Origin: Vibrio sp. VB16
GTDB taxonomy: Bacteria > Pseudomonadota > Gammaproteobacteria > Enterobacterales > Vibrionaceae
Assembly (NCBI RefSeq): GCF_015594925.2
Contig: NZ_CP087590.1
Coordinates: 2,418,001 to 2,482,000 of the forward strand
Reading direction: 5' to 3'
Length of the DNA: 64,000 nt
This document shows positions 18,328-27,986 of the stretch, piece after piece. Position 1 is the stretch's first letter, and each line of letters starts with the position of its first letter. The notes beneath the pieces are model-generated. The model was not told where the DNA came from, made no database searches, and worked only from the letters and a program-made list of their open reading frames with translations. A program made the translations under genes and the position numbers.

Positions 18328-19326
18328 CTAGCGTATCAGCCTCACCACCAACGAACCTGGGGCTCGGACGGACTCGACATTATGGCTAATAACCGTCCCA
18401 GCGATAGGTGCCGTATAGGTCTCCACTTCATCACCAAAGCTGTTGTATTGTATAGCCAAAACCTGTCCTTCTGTAACTATATCCATCAATTCAACATGAC
18501 AAATAACGAAACCACCCTGCTTTGCGCGCACACTAATAATCTCTTTGCCCTCAACACACAACGTTTCGTTGAGCTCGACTATCCCGGGAATAATCTCATA
18601 CGATTTAAGGATATTTAATACGCCGTTGGTGGCCCGATCTATCATCTCCAGATCGGTATACCGGCCGATACCGACTTCAATGGTGGTGGATGGAATCCCA
18701 GCTTGATTGTAGACCGTTTCAAGAATACCCGGATCGCCCGGATCATTAAGAATGACATCCGGATTAATAAGCCTTGCCATGCGAATAGAATCTTCTAGTC
18801 GGTAGTCCGCAAAGGCATAAAGTGGGTAAGCAGAACCACTTGTTTGAGAATGGAGATCGATAGCTAAATCCGCATTGGGCTTAAGTAGATTCTCCCAAAG
18901 ACTATTCGCATAACGACTGGCATCATCACCCGTTGCGCTACCCGGAAACACGCGATTTAGATTGGTAGATGAGCTGTCTGGAGCGGCAGAATGGAAGTCA
19001 CGACTATGGCGAACAATACCCGTCAAATTCACCGTCGGCACTATAGTCACCGTACCGATAAGATCTAAATCAACCAGAGCTCTAGCGAGCTGCTGTGCAG
19101 TTAGGATACCGTTTTGTTCATCGCCATGAACGCCAGCAGTAATCATTATTCGTTTACCCGGTTTTTTGCCTTTGAATACCCTAACGGCTAGAGTTTGTGG
19201 GTGACCAATGGCATCGGTAGCCACAGCAAACCAAAATTTATGCTCACCCGCAGAAAGCGCATCCACATTTAACGCTTGAATTGTAGGGTACATAGGAACA
19301 ATACATTCGTTCAGTGAACCGATCAT
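18328..19326 (-). CDS. Succinylglutamate desuccinylase/aspartoacylase-family hydrolase (M14-like)
   Basis: 332 residues from the ATG at 19326, preferred because GGAGAGG lies just upstream; a TTG/ATG start 12-18 bases earlier is possible. Zinc ligands are visible: H67 and E70 in GVHGDEQNG and H159 in IDLHSQTSG. The C-terminal part is a beta-rich AstE/AspA-type domain (GGFVICHVELMDIVTEGQVLA). The family removes acyl groups from N-acyl amino acids or acts as carboxypeptidase-like amidase; the substrate here is unknown. No operon partner. Confidence 0.85.
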   Translation of the reverse strand: MIGSLNECIVPMYPTIQALNVDALSAGEHKFWFAVATDAIGHPQTLAVRVFKGKKPGKRIMITAGVHGDEQNGILTAQQLARALVDLDLIGTVTIVPTVNLTGIVRHSRDFHSAAPDSSSTNLNRVFPGSATGDDASRYANSLWENLLKPNADLAIDLHSQTSGSAYPLYAFADYRLEDSIRMARLINPDVILNDPGDPGILETVYNQAGIPSTTIEVGIGRYTDLEMIDRATNGVLNILKSYEIIPGIVELNETLCVEGKEIISVRAKQGGFVICHVELMDIVTEGQVLAIQYNSFGDEVETYTAPIAGTVISHNVESVRAPGSLVVRLIR

Positions 19327-19542
19327 TAACCTCTCCATAGTCAAAAGTGCAGTACGCCATATTAACGCAAATGTTACCGCTACGCTTCCCCTAGTGATGC
19401 CACCCTTGTTCCGGACCGTGTGACGGAATTAAACGAGCATAACTTGACGATTATTCGTTGATTTGATAGCTAAATACGCTCATCGCTTTATGTCCGCGCT
19501 CACCAGCGTGGGAATACATACCTAATTTGGTTCGGTAAAACA

Positions 19543-19680
19543 CAAAATTGACTCTTTAGCTGTATTTGACCTGAAACGAGCAATATCTCTACTTAAATGT
19601 TCACTTTGCACGACTAAATGCAGACGATTTTCTAAGATCACATAAGCATAAACCTTTAAACCTTCGCTTATCAAAAATGA
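19543..19680 (-). pseudogene. Fragment of a REP-associated transposase, copy of 21295-21432
   Basis: About 138 bases nearly identical to the middle of the transposase remnant at 21116-21546 (shared runs such as GAAACGAGCAATATCTCTAC). It encodes part of the HxH/YVILENHLHLVVQSEHL region with a few changes and cannot stand alone. A half REP (CCAGCGTGGGAAT, 19503-19515) lies nearby. It occupies the otherwise gene-free gap 19327-19711. Confidence 0.75.
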
Positions 19681-19711
19681 ATAACCGTATGGCGAGGTCA
19701 TGCCCCTTCGC

Positions 19712-20194
19712 TTAAATAAGGTAAACTACGTTAGGCAGTTGGTCTAACAATCTAGGGAGGTCGTTTCCGGAGAAACCAATCGTTCTATCTGGATAACCGG
19801 GTGTATAAAGAATCTCAGTTTTATTTATCATCTCTTGGTCTACTACTATTTGGACATGTTCAGGAAGCCCAATGGGGCAAACAGCTCCAGGTAGACAACC
19901 AATCTCTTCTGTCATCTCTTCTGGGCTACAGATGGAAACACGTTTTCCCAGAACCGCTTTAACAGCGTGTCTATCCAACCTTTTATCTTTTTCTGTTAGT
20001 AATAAAGCAAAACCACCACCTTTGAGTTTCAAAAATAAACTTTTGCTCATTGTTCCAGTAAGACCTAGTTCTTTAGCTACTTTTTCATCGGTAGCAAAAT
20101 CATGGATGGGTTCGTGTTGCCACTGTTTAAAGGCGATATTGTTTTTTTCAAATAACTGCTTATTGAACTGATAAATAGATTCTAAACGTTCCAT
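19712..20194 (-). CDS. YbaK/EbsC-type aminoacyl-tRNA deacylase
   Basis: 160 residues from the ATG at 20194 (MERLESIYQFNKQLFEKNNI); the longer frame adds an implausible Tyr-rich leader. The YbaK fold signatures are present: a conserved Lys in MSKSLFLKLKGG, DKRLDRHAVKAVLG and the PGAVCPIGL segment. This group (YbaK, ProX, PrdX) hydrolyses mischarged tRNA such as Ala- or Cys-tRNA(Pro) in trans. The closest class seems ProX/PrdX-like, but I cannot separate them by eye. Confidence 0.85.
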   Translation of the reverse strand: MERLESIYQFNKQLFEKNNIAFKQWQHEPIHDFATDEKVAKELGLTGTMSKSLFLKLKGGGFALLLTEKDKRLDRHAVKAVLGKRVSICSPEEMTEEIGCLPGAVCPIGLPEHVQIVVDQEMINKTEILYTPGYPDRTIGFSGNDLPRLLDQLPNVVYLI

Positions 20195-20529
20195 TATAGA
20201 TATTGACTCCAAAATAATTTGGTTAGAGAAGCGACAATAATAAATATAATCATAGTAAAGATGACATCTATCCATTTTATTGCTTTTGAGTATGCAAACG
20301 TCAGTGCCATTTATGCTGCATCAATTGATACCCTATAACACCAGACGCGTGAACACTTACAGATTAGATCCATTGGCGTAATAAATATATCTAATAAAAA
20401 TAATTGGTAATAAGTTTTACTTATAAAAAGGGAGACTCACACAGAGGATAGCAAGTCTTATTTGCCACTTTCATACGCAATCAATCCAACCTCCTCAAGT
20501 TCCTCGATTTAGTGACAATAAACGCTTTA

Positions 20530-20556
20530 CTTAAACTTAGGTTGAAGTATTAGCAT
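20530..20556 (+). promoter_or_regulatory. Candidate MerR-type promoter/operator upstream of a VOC gene
   Basis: A dyad CTTAAACTTAGGTTGAAG (20530-20547) lies between a -35-like TTTACT (20526-20531) and a -10-like TAGCAT (20551-20556), separated by 19 bases. The over-long spacer with a dyad inside it is the layout of promoters activated by MerR-family regulators. No merR gene is in the window. The rest of the gap 20195-20594 shows nothing recognisable. Confidence 0.4.
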
Positions 20557-20594
20557 AGACAATGTTGCTTACAAACAAACTTAAGGAGAGAGAA

Positions 20595-21014
20595 ATGATT
20601 CAATTGGAACATGTTAATTTAGTGGTAAACGACATCTCAGAAATGTTGAAATTTTACCAAGCAGTATTCCCTCACTGGTACGTTCGTGATGAAGGGAAAG
20701 GAGACTGGTACGGTAAGCCGCGTAACTGGTTGCACTTTGGCGATGAGTATCACTATATCGCGTTAAGTGATAATGGGGAGGGGAAGAACCGTGATTTATC
20801 TGGGCATCAAGTCGGTCTAGCTCACTTCGCTTATGTGACTAATGACATTGAAGGATTGGTACAGAGGCTCGGTCAAGCTGGCTTTTCAATAGCAAAATCT
20901 GGTGCAGAGGAACCATATCGGAAGAATATATATTTCGTTGATCCAGCAGGGTTTGAAGTCGAGTTCGTGGAATATCTAAGCGATGACCCTAAACTACGTA
21001 ACCGCTCCAGTTAA
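20595..21014 (+). CDS. VOC-superfamily protein (glyoxalase-like)
   Basis: 139 residues from the ATG at 20595, which has AAGGAGAG immediately upstream; a start at 20562 is less likely. Single VOC domain: MIQLEHVNLVVNDISEMLKFYQ with the first His ligand, HVQVGLAHFAYV-like second strand (HQVGLAHFAYV), and FEVEFVEYL with the glutamate. Metal-dependent chemistry on a small molecule is likely, with unknown substrate. The MerR-type promoter suggests induction by a reactive or toxic compound. Confidence 0.85.
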   Translation: MIQLEHVNLVVNDISEMLKFYQAVFPHWYVRDEGKGDWYGKPRNWLHFGDEYHYIALSDNGEGKNRDLSGHQVGLAHFAYVTNDIEGLVQRLGQAGFSIAKSGAEEPYRKNIYFVDPAGFEVEFVEYLSDDPKLRNRSS

Positions 21015-21029
21015 TTTGGTTTGCCCTCG

Positions 21030-21051
21030 TTCCCATGCTCCAGCGTGGGAG
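21030..21051. repeat. REP-like hairpin, left flank of transposase remnant
   Basis: TCCCATGCT faces AGCGTGGGA. It is the same word family as the perfect palindrome at 21663-21688 and the half-site at 19503. The pair brackets the transposase remnant, as REP sequences flank RAYT genes. Confidence 0.65.
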
Positions 21052-21115
21052 TGCATACCCAGTCAAAAGCACAGTACCTCTACGTTCGCATACTCTTAAG
21101 TGGGTAGCTTCAGTA

Positions 21116-21546
21116 CTACCATGATCGGCAAATATCAATTAGGCCAGATTCACCTTCGTAATCGCGAGCACTGGAATATCGCCAATGACTAGCGTAATCA
21201 ATATAGCCTCTTTTAACTGGGTTTTGGTGAATGTAATCAACCTTTTGATACATCATCTCATCTAAGATAGTTCTTACATTATGCTCAGTTAAATACAAGA
21301 TTAACTCTTTAGCTGTATATGACTTGAAACGAGCAATATCTCTACTTAAATGTTCACTTTGCACGACTAAATGCAGATGATTTTCTAAGATCACATAAGC
21401 ATAAAACTTTAAACCTTCGCTCATCAAAAAGGACAGTGAGTTAAGCAAAATGCCCACTGTCTGTGGACGAGTAAAAACAGGTATCCAGTGTAAAATCGTT
21501 AAGGTCACAAAATGAGGCGCATTCTGTTGGACGATTTTGTATCGGC
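21116..21546 (-). pseudogene. Degraded REP-associated tyrosine transposase (RAYT, Transposase_17)
   Basis: The frame encodes the Y1 transposase pattern (FYAYVILENHLHLVVQSEHL with the HLH metal pair; YIHQNPVKRGYIDYASHWRYSSARDY at the end). In-frame sequence upstream of the GTG at 21508 (RYKIVQQNAPHF) also belongs to the family, but the expected initiator ATG before it reads AGG. About 30 residues normally found between ILD and EMMYQKVDYIHQNP are missing. It is flanked by REP hairpins on both sides. Probably inactive. Confidence 0.8.
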
Positions 21547-21662
21547 TCCTTCCTATTGTTTCCTTTTGTCATTCAACGTATTCGTTGCAGATTATGGACT
21601 TGCTATGGAATGAGATAAATCGCGGGATGTTGACTATGCGGGTGATCGCTAAGTAACGTCTA

Positions 21663-21688
21663 CATTCCCACGCTGAAGCGTGGGAATG
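21663..21688. repeat. REP palindrome, right flank of transposase remnant
   Basis: A perfect 12-bp inverted repeat (CATTCCCACGCT / AGCGTGGGAATG) with a 2-base loop. It matches the imperfect copy at 21030-21051. Confidence 0.75.
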
Positions 21689-21737
21689 AGAAGCAGAGGT
21701 GGAACGAAAGAGCTAATTTTAGATCTCAGTTGCCAAT

Positions 21738-23726
21738 CTATCGGGTACGATGTTTCGCTTTATACATCTCAGCATCGGTATGATGTAATACACTCTCTAG
21801 CGACATATTTTGTTTTCTACGCCATGATATTCCAACGGCCGCAGTCACCGTCAAACTAAGGCTATTTTGTGTATCAGTAAATAAAAATTCTTCGAAATTA
21901 GATATAGATTTGAATAACTTCTCTCTATTTTCACCAAACTTTTCTTCACACACTAAAATAAACTCATCACCACCAATGCGATAGGCATTACCTTTCCAAT
22001 GGGTATTGATTTTTTCTGCTAATAGTTTGAGTACTCGGTCGCCAATTTCATGCCCAAAGGTATCATTAATCAACTTAAACCGGTTTACGTCTAAGTAAAT
22101 AACGGTGTGTTGTGAAGGTATACCTCGTGCAAATTTCCGATACAGAGCTCGACGGTTTTTCAATTTCGTTAAATTGTCTGTTATTGCCTGAACATGAAGA
22201 AAATAGGCAATAGTAGCAACCAAAAGAAGAAGTAAAAGTAACAGCCATAATCGGTAGTTATTAAATTTTTTCTCAGCGAACAGGTTTGCACGCCAATCAG
22301 GGATAACATTATATTTGTTCACGATTTGATGTAGGTCGAGCATTTGAATCGCTCGAGAAAAGAGAGGCGACAGTTGCCTGCCCATTTCATTTTTAGCAAA
22401 TGCAACGGCTACTTTAGAGGAATAGAAGTTACCAATTAATGTATCTTCTACGAAAGGGAGTACTGTACCCGACTTTATTAAAAGGTGATCATAATTGGTT
22501 CGACTTAATACAATGTAGTCAACGTCGCGATCTAACAGTGCTTGAATTTGACTATCTTGATTCTCATATCGATACAATACTTTATTCGGTAGCATGCGAG
22601 TTAACAACGTATCGTAAAAGTCTTTCGTTATAACGCCAACTCGCTCTGTGATCAGTTCTGAAATATTACTATAAACATTATTTTTATAGCCTGCTCGCCT
22701 TAACAGAACGACTTCTGGAAAATAGTAAGGTTCACTAAAGTACATTTGATTTTCTCGCTGTGGAGAAATAATAACTTGCGCAAGAATATCAATTTTCTTC
22801 TGCAGTAAATCAGAGTACATACTTTCCCATGTCTCATCTACTTTACTTACAATGTCACACTTTATCTCTAGTATCTCACATGCTTGGAAAACCACATCGA
22901 CACTGATACCTTCAATGGCACCATTTTTATTATAAACGGTATACTCATCTAGATTCTCTGACTTAACCTTGTATCTCTTTTGCAGATCTAACGAACTTTG
23001 TTTTACTGCCATACGAAGAGATTGCTGGCGAATAGTAAACTGATACTCTTTAATCGCTGAGCTTAATACGCCTTGTACTTCCTCACTGTAGGCGTGCCCC
23101 TGAATCTTTTGAAGTAATTGCGTATGCATTCCCATAGGAGCCACAATAGAGACAGGCTTTATAGGAATTTGATCATTCAAGATTTCCGCCTGAAAGCCTT
23201 TCATAAGCATAGGCTTTAATTGATTAATAGCGTCAACGACACCATCAACCGTGTTGGTAGACAAAAGGTCAACAGCAGCATCGTGACCTAGATAAGGAAC
23301 CTGCTTAATCTCTGGGTAATATTCAAGAATTAGATCACTATAAATGGTGCCTTCTGGCACACCGACAACGTTAATCTCATTTAGGTGAGCCCCTGTGTTA
23401 CTAAAAAGATAGGTATATTCAATATTCGTCGGCGATGATATATCAAAGTGCTCCGCTCTTTCTTTCGTAAAAGTCACATTCGCGGCAAAGTCAGCATCTC
23501 CAACCTCAATCGCCTTCAAAATGGCATCAAAGCTAGAATATGTGACATATTCTATATTGAGGTCAAAACTACGTGCCGCCGAATCAAACAATATACGCGT
23601 TGTAATATCATCCGCTTCAATTGCAATGTTATACGTTCTAATTGGAGAGTCGTCATTTGCGTAGACAACATTATTTATTGTTGCCAACCACAAAAAAGTC
23701 ATTACAAATAATACGGTTTTTATCAT
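21738..23726 (-). CDS. Membrane diguanylate cyclase with two periplasmic binding-protein-like sensor domains
   Basis: 662 residues: signal peptide (1-23), two tandem SBP_bac_3-like domains in the periplasm (about 28-250 and 255-480), one membrane helix (about 490-508, Leu-rich) and a GGDEF domain with an intact GGDEF at 585-589. It should make cyclic di-GMP in response to a periplasmic small molecule, perhaps an amino acid. No RxxD inhibitory site lies ahead of GGDEF (sequence there is HWKGNAYRI). Single-gene unit on the minus strand. Confidence 0.9.
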   Translation of the reverse strand: MIKTVLFVMTFLWLATINNVVYANDDSPIRTYNIAIEADDITTRILFDSAARSFDLNIEYVTYSSFDAILKAIEVGDADFAANVTFTKERAEHFDISSPTNIEYTYLFSNTGAHLNEINVVGVPEGTIYSDLILEYYPEIKQVPYLGHDAAVDLLSTNTVDGVVDAINQLKPMLMKGFQAEILNDQIPIKPVSIVAPMGMHTQLLQKIQGHAYSEEVQGVLSSAIKEYQFTIRQQSLRMAVKQSSLDLQKRYKVKSENLDEYTVYNKNGAIEGISVDVVFQACEILEIKCDIVSKVDETWESMYSDLLQKKIDILAQVIISPQRENQMYFSEPYYFPEVVLLRRAGYKNNVYSNISELITERVGVITKDFYDTLLTRMLPNKVLYRYENQDSQIQALLDRDVDYIVLSRTNYDHLLIKSGTVLPFVEDTLIGNFYSSKVAVAFAKNEMGRQLSPLFSRAIQMLDLHQIVNKYNVIPDWRANLFAEKKFNNYRLWLLLLLLLLVATIAYFLHVQAITDNLTKLKNRRALYRKFARGIPSQHTVIYLDVNRFKLINDTFGHEIGDRVLKLLAEKINTHWKGNAYRIGGDEFILVCEEKFGENREKLFKSISNFEEFLFTDTQNSLSLTVTAAVGISWRRKQNMSLESVLHHTDAEMYKAKHRTR

Positions 23727-23919
23727 GACGGTATGAATAGTATAGTTTTAGTGTTGATATACAACAGTACACCTAATAGCTACTCAAATATATAAGCACT
23801 TGCCGACGAATATTCAAAGGCGTGAAGGCGGTTAGATTATAACACCCTAAAGAACCGTCACTCATTGTGATGTGACATTGTGAATGAGCCGTATACGCAA
23901 AACCATTAACCTGAATGAC

Positions 23920-24951
23920 CTAGCCAACAAAAGTAGGCATCACTTTATTTTTGCCTAAACGCTTTGCTTCGTAAAGTTGCTGATCTGCTCTATCGATTAT
24001 TGATATCGAGGTTTCACCTTTCCCGAACTGAGCGACACCAAAAGAAGCCGAAATATTCCCAATTTGTTTGCCTGTTCGCTTATTCTTAACAGAAATTTTT
24101 TCTATCGATCTGCGCACAATTTCTGCAAACTGACTGGCAACATTAAGGGACGTACTTGGCATTAGTAAAGCGAACTCTTCGCCACCGTATCGATAAGCCG
24201 TAAATCCATCCCGGCAACTGGCCTGTAGCCGTTGAGCGATAGCTTTGATGGTTATGTCACCGAACACATGGCCATAATCATCATTTAAGCGTTTAAAGTT
24301 ATCTATATCTAAAAGTAGTAAACATAACGGCTGCGAATGCTCAGAAATACAATAAGCCGATATGGCTTTATCAAATGCGCCGCGATTCAATAACCCAGAA
24401 AGACTATCGTAAAGCGCATCATTCTGCACCCTTTCTAGCTCTTCTTTAAGGTTAGAAATTTCCGTACTCGCCGTACTCATTTGTTCATTGAAATAGCTGG
24501 TGGCATTTTTCACTTTTTCTGAATTTTTTGCAAAATCACGAACCAATGAGAGCAAGTCTTCAAAGGAATTTGCACCTTTTTCTATTTTGTCTAGATCTGA
24601 AAAGTTTTCCTCTATCGATTTTTCAAACGACGTGGTATCGGCAAGCGTGTCCCGCATTGAAAGCGACACCTCGTTAACGAGACTTTCGAGGTTTCCTTTT
24701 AATTTACGTATATCCGATTCTGCTTTCCCTGCGCAGTAAGTCTGATAAAGCGCTTTATTATGACTCGGCAAACATAAACCATATTCTGCCATAATTCCGT
24801 CTAACTCATTATTTAACTGGGGTTGAGTTTGCTCGATATACGTATACCACAGCTCATAGTTTTGTGGGGTTGTAGGTGTCTGATTTTTAATCATCAAAGG
24901 TACGGCGGCTCTGAGTGTTTCCGCGGCTTTATGAAAGTCCTGTTTCGTCAT
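23920..24951 (-). CDS. Cytoplasmic diguanylate cyclase (GGEEF)
   Basis: 343 residues: a helical N-terminal region (about 1-170, with a coiled coil at 75-175) and a GGDEF domain with the active motif GGEEF at 256-260. No membrane segment. The I-site position reads RDGF rather than RxxD, so product inhibition at that site is unlikely. It should produce c-di-GMP; the N-terminal signal is unknown. It lies about 190 bases downstream of the other cyclase's start and is transcribed separately. Confidence 0.9.
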   Translation of the reverse strand: MTKQDFHKAAETLRAAVPLMIKNQTPTTPQNYELWYTYIEQTQPQLNNELDGIMAEYGLCLPSHNKALYQTYCAGKAESDIRKLKGNLESLVNEVSLSMRDTLADTTSFEKSIEENFSDLDKIEKGANSFEDLLSLVRDFAKNSEKVKNATSYFNEQMSTASTEISNLKEELERVQNDALYDSLSGLLNRGAFDKAISAYCISEHSQPLCLLLLDIDNFKRLNDDYGHVFGDITIKAIAQRLQASCRDGFTAYRYGGEEFALLMPSTSLNVASQFAEIVRRSIEKISVKNKRTGKQIGNISASFGVAQFGKGETSISIIDRADQQLYEAKRLGKNKVMPTFVG

Positions 24952-25129
24952 CTGTTAACCAAGTCGCTCTTGTTATTCTTATTATTTATTATTGCCTCTA
25001 ATGTACAGATTTTATTCACTATTTTCCTGTTTGTTCGCTGTTATTTTAGAAAAATAGTGGATATTCCCATTTTCGGGAATGGGGGAAATGATCATAAGTT
25101 CCCCAATACTTTTTGTCTATTTCATAACA

Positions 25130-25993
25130 CTAACTGTTTCTTAACGCTTCAATACGCTTATCTAGCGGCGGGTGACTCATCAGAAGCTGCATCATTGTAT
25201 GTTTACCATTGATACCAAACGCCATCATCGATCCTTCTAATTGTGGTTCATGGCTCACCTTTAACCTTTCCAAAGCCGCAATCATCTTCTGTTTACCCAC
25301 TAAGTTCGCAGCACCGGCATCCGCATAAAATTCTCGGCGACGGCTGTACCACATGGTAATAAAGCTGGCGAGAAAACCTAAAACCATTTCTAAGAAAAAA
25401 GAAACCGCAAAATACAGCATCATGTTGCTGCCCTGCCCTTCGTCTCTATTACCCGAAGAGACTATATTCGCTACAAATCTAGACAGAAAAATAACAAAGG
25501 TATTCACTACACCTTGCATCAGTGTCATAGTGACCATATCGCCATTAGAGATATGGCTGATCTCGTGAGCAAGTACCGCTTCGGCTTCATCGCGAGTCAT
25601 GTTTTGCAACAAACCACTCGATACCGCAACTAACGAATCATTACGTTTCGCGCCTGTCGCAAACGCGTTGATGTCTGGCGCATCATAGATGGCCACGGTT
25701 GGCATACCTATACCCGCTTGCTTTGCTTGCCTTTCTACAGTGGTTAGCAGCCAATGTTCTGTCTCATTTCTTGGGCTCTCTATTACTTGCCCACCAACAG
25801 AGCGTAATGCCATACGTTTTGACATCAGCAGCGAAATAAGAGAACCGCCAAAACCAAATAGCGCCGCCATAACCAATAGGCCACTCAAACTGCCCGGCTG
25901 TACACCGGTTGTCGCATACACAATATTTAGGACAATACTTAGCACCAAAATTACCGCTAAGTTGGTTGCCAAAAACAACATGACTCGTTTCAT
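25130..25993 (-). CDS. htpX: Membrane zinc protease HtpX
   Basis: 287 residues, the usual length for HtpX. Two N-terminal membrane helices (about 5-27 and 38-57), the zinc motif HEISH at 143-147, further helices at about 155-175 and 185-210, and the third ligand region EFYADAGAANL. It degrades misfolded inner-membrane proteins together with FtsH. GGAGAGAG precedes the start. In E. coli it is controlled by CpxR, but no site was verified here. Confidence 0.95.
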   Translation of the reverse strand: MKRVMLFLATNLAVILVLSIVLNIVYATTGVQPGSLSGLLVMAALFGFGGSLISLLMSKRMALRSVGGQVIESPRNETEHWLLTTVERQAKQAGIGMPTVAIYDAPDINAFATGAKRNDSLVAVSSGLLQNMTRDEAEAVLAHEISHISNGDMVTMTLMQGVVNTFVIFLSRFVANIVSSGNRDEGQGSNMMLYFAVSFFLEMVLGFLASFITMWYSRRREFYADAGAANLVGKQKMIAALERLKVSHEPQLEGSMMAFGINGKHTMMQLLMSHPPLDKRIEALRNS

Positions 25994-26367
25994 TTACTCT
26001 CTCCGGTAGAACACGTATTGGTCAATTGACCTTTTATTATAGCGGCAAACCCATAACATGCAGTACGACGCGATTACTTAGCCATATAGTCATTGATTTT
26101 AATGACAAGGTTAAGCGGGAAATTGAAACAAATTGTCAACGGTTCTTTTATCAGAAACCTTATCATCGACATAAAACTTACTAATACTGCGACCTTTTTT
26201 CCTAAATCCGGGAACTTACGCCATGATTAAAGCATTGAATAAACTCACAGGGTTAGGTATACCTAAAACGATAGAAATAGCCTAATAGTCACCCATATTG
26301 GCAGTTTCTATCTGAGATCCAATTAGGAAACAAAGCCAATGATTGTTTGAGGCCATTGAGGATAGTG
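25994..26367. other. Intergenic region, no gene recognised
   Basis: About 370 bases between divergent htpX and the DUF2157 gene. A 20-codon frame at 26223-26285 (MIKALNKLTGLGIPKTIEIA) has no ribosome site I trust. No repeats or terminators were seen. Confidence 0.5.
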
Positions 26368-27408
26368 ATGAACATTACAAAGAAAACACTCAGCGAAGCA
26401 GTTGAACAAAAAATCATTTCACCTGACCAAGCAAGTGAATTGTTTGAGTTCTTTCAAGAGCACGCTGCTAATTCTCCTCAATTCATTTTCACTCACGTGC
26501 TTTATTATTTGGGCGGGTTGATTGCTATTGGTGCCATGACCTTATTTATGAATCTAGGTTGGGAGTCTTTCGGGGGTATAGGTATCATTGCGATATCGCT
26601 TCTTTATTCGGCTCTAGGCATAAAGATGACGCAGACTTTCGCGAATAAAAGTCTTCATCTACCTGCGGGTATATGCGCCACTTTCGTCGTTTGCTTAACC
26701 CCATTAACCATTTACGGACTTCAACAATGGCTGGGGGTCTGGCCTGATGACAGCGTTTACAACAATTATTACAGGTACATTGAATGGCATTGGCTATATC
26801 TAGAACTGGGGACACTGTGTGTTGGGGCGATCGTCATTTGGAAATATAAATACCCATTTCTAAATATGCCTATTGCTATCACCCTTTGGTTTATGTCGAT
26901 GGACTTGGCCGTTATGTACTTTGGTCCTGATACATCATGGGAGATGAGAGAATTTGTCTCACTTTATTTCGGAATATTAATGATATTCCTCGCATTATGG
27001 ATAGATCTTCGGTCACAGGGCAAAGCTGATTATGCCTTTTGGATTTACCTTTGTGGCGTTGTGGCGTTCTGGGGGGGCCTTTCATTGCAGAATTCGGATA
27101 GTGAATTATCAAAATTCATCTATTTATGCATCAATCTTTTGATGGTTGGGGTTGGCGTAGTACTTGTTCGCAGAGTTTTTGTTGTCTTTGGTGCGATAGG
27201 AAGTTGTATTTATCTTGGGCATCTTGCACAAGATGTTTTTGAAGATAGCTGGTTGTTTCCTATTGCATTAACCGCTATTGGATTGAGCATTATATATCTT
27301 GGCGTTCTTTGGCAAAAACATGAAGATGTTATTACTGAAAAATCACGACGCCTTCTTCCATTGTCGTTAAAACAATTATTAGAAGACAAATCATCGAGGC
27401 GCACATGA
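26368..27408 (+). CDS. DUF2157-type multi-spanning membrane protein
   Basis: 346 residues from the ATG at 26368, preferred over an upstream TTG because GAGG sits 8 bases before it. A cytoplasmic helical head (about 1-35, EAVEQKIISPDQASELFEFF) precedes about nine to ten membrane helices. The head resembles the DUF2157 start (sequence with a buried QxxLF helix), but the family has no assigned function. Single gene followed by GNAT. Confidence 0.6.
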   Translation: MNITKKTLSEAVEQKIISPDQASELFEFFQEHAANSPQFIFTHVLYYLGGLIAIGAMTLFMNLGWESFGGIGIIAISLLYSALGIKMTQTFANKSLHLPAGICATFVVCLTPLTIYGLQQWLGVWPDDSVYNNYYRYIEWHWLYLELGTLCVGAIVIWKYKYPFLNMPIAITLWFMSMDLAVMYFGPDTSWEMREFVSLYFGILMIFLALWIDLRSQGKADYAFWIYLCGVVAFWGGLSLQNSDSELSKFIYLCINLLMVGVGVVLVRRVFVVFGAIGSCIYLGHLAQDVFEDSWLFPIALTAIGLSIIYLGVLWQKHEDVITEKSRRLLPLSLKQLLEDKSSRRT

Positions 27409-27493
27409 TTCCGAATATTCGTACCTTGTAACCATTGCTTTCCCACTAACATAGATTAGCTGCTATCTATGTGTACAAAGGAAGATTAATTGA

Positions 27494-27946
27494 ATGAAAT
27501 TAACTATCGGAAATACGCCAGAAATCATCTCAAAAGCGCATTCGATTCGGCATCAAGTTTTTGTTGTAGAACAAGATATCCCTCAAGAACTGGACCATGA
27601 TGGCCTAGATAATATGTCCAACCATGCGCTAGTAACAGCTGATGACTTGTTGGTTGCAACCGCTCGTCTGTCTGTAGACGACGTCGGCCATGCAGTATTG
27701 GCAAGGGTTGCCGTCATCGAACAGTATCGTGGCTCAGGCGTTGCCTCTAAAGTCGTCGACGCTTTAATATCATACGCTGGCCAATGTGGATGTATTTCAA
27801 TTGAGATGCACGCCCATGAATACTTAAGGCGTTATTACGAAAAGTTTGGTTTTACATATGTACGAAAGGTCGAAATGGTCGGAGAGCATCAGTTAGTCGA
27901 AATGAGGATCCAACTTACGCCTTCTGATCTCGAAAGAGATCGCTAA
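27494..27946 (+). CDS. GNAT-family N-acetyltransferase
   Basis: 150 residues with the ElaA-like N-terminus (IRHQVFVVEQDIPQELDHDGLD) and the acetyl-CoA loop ARVAVIEQYRGSGVASKVVDALI at about 77-98. Acetylates an unknown amine; small size and the HQVFVVEQ motif place it with the YjdJ/ElaA-like acetyltransferases. GGAAG lies upstream. It stands alone, with a membrane-anchored protein convergent to it. Confidence 0.85.
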   Translation: MKLTIGNTPEIISKAHSIRHQVFVVEQDIPQELDHDGLDNMSNHALVTADDLLVATARLSVDDVGHAVLARVAVIEQYRGSGVASKVVDALISYAGQCGCISIEMHAHEYLRRYYEKFGFTYVRKVEMVGEHQLVEMRIQLTPSDLERDR

Positions 27947-27986
27947 AAAGAAGAGGTGGAAGGCTACACAGCTGAAAGCCGTAGAT

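Noticed and set aside
26223..26285. 20-codon frame before the DUF2157 gene
   Set aside because: Too short, no support.
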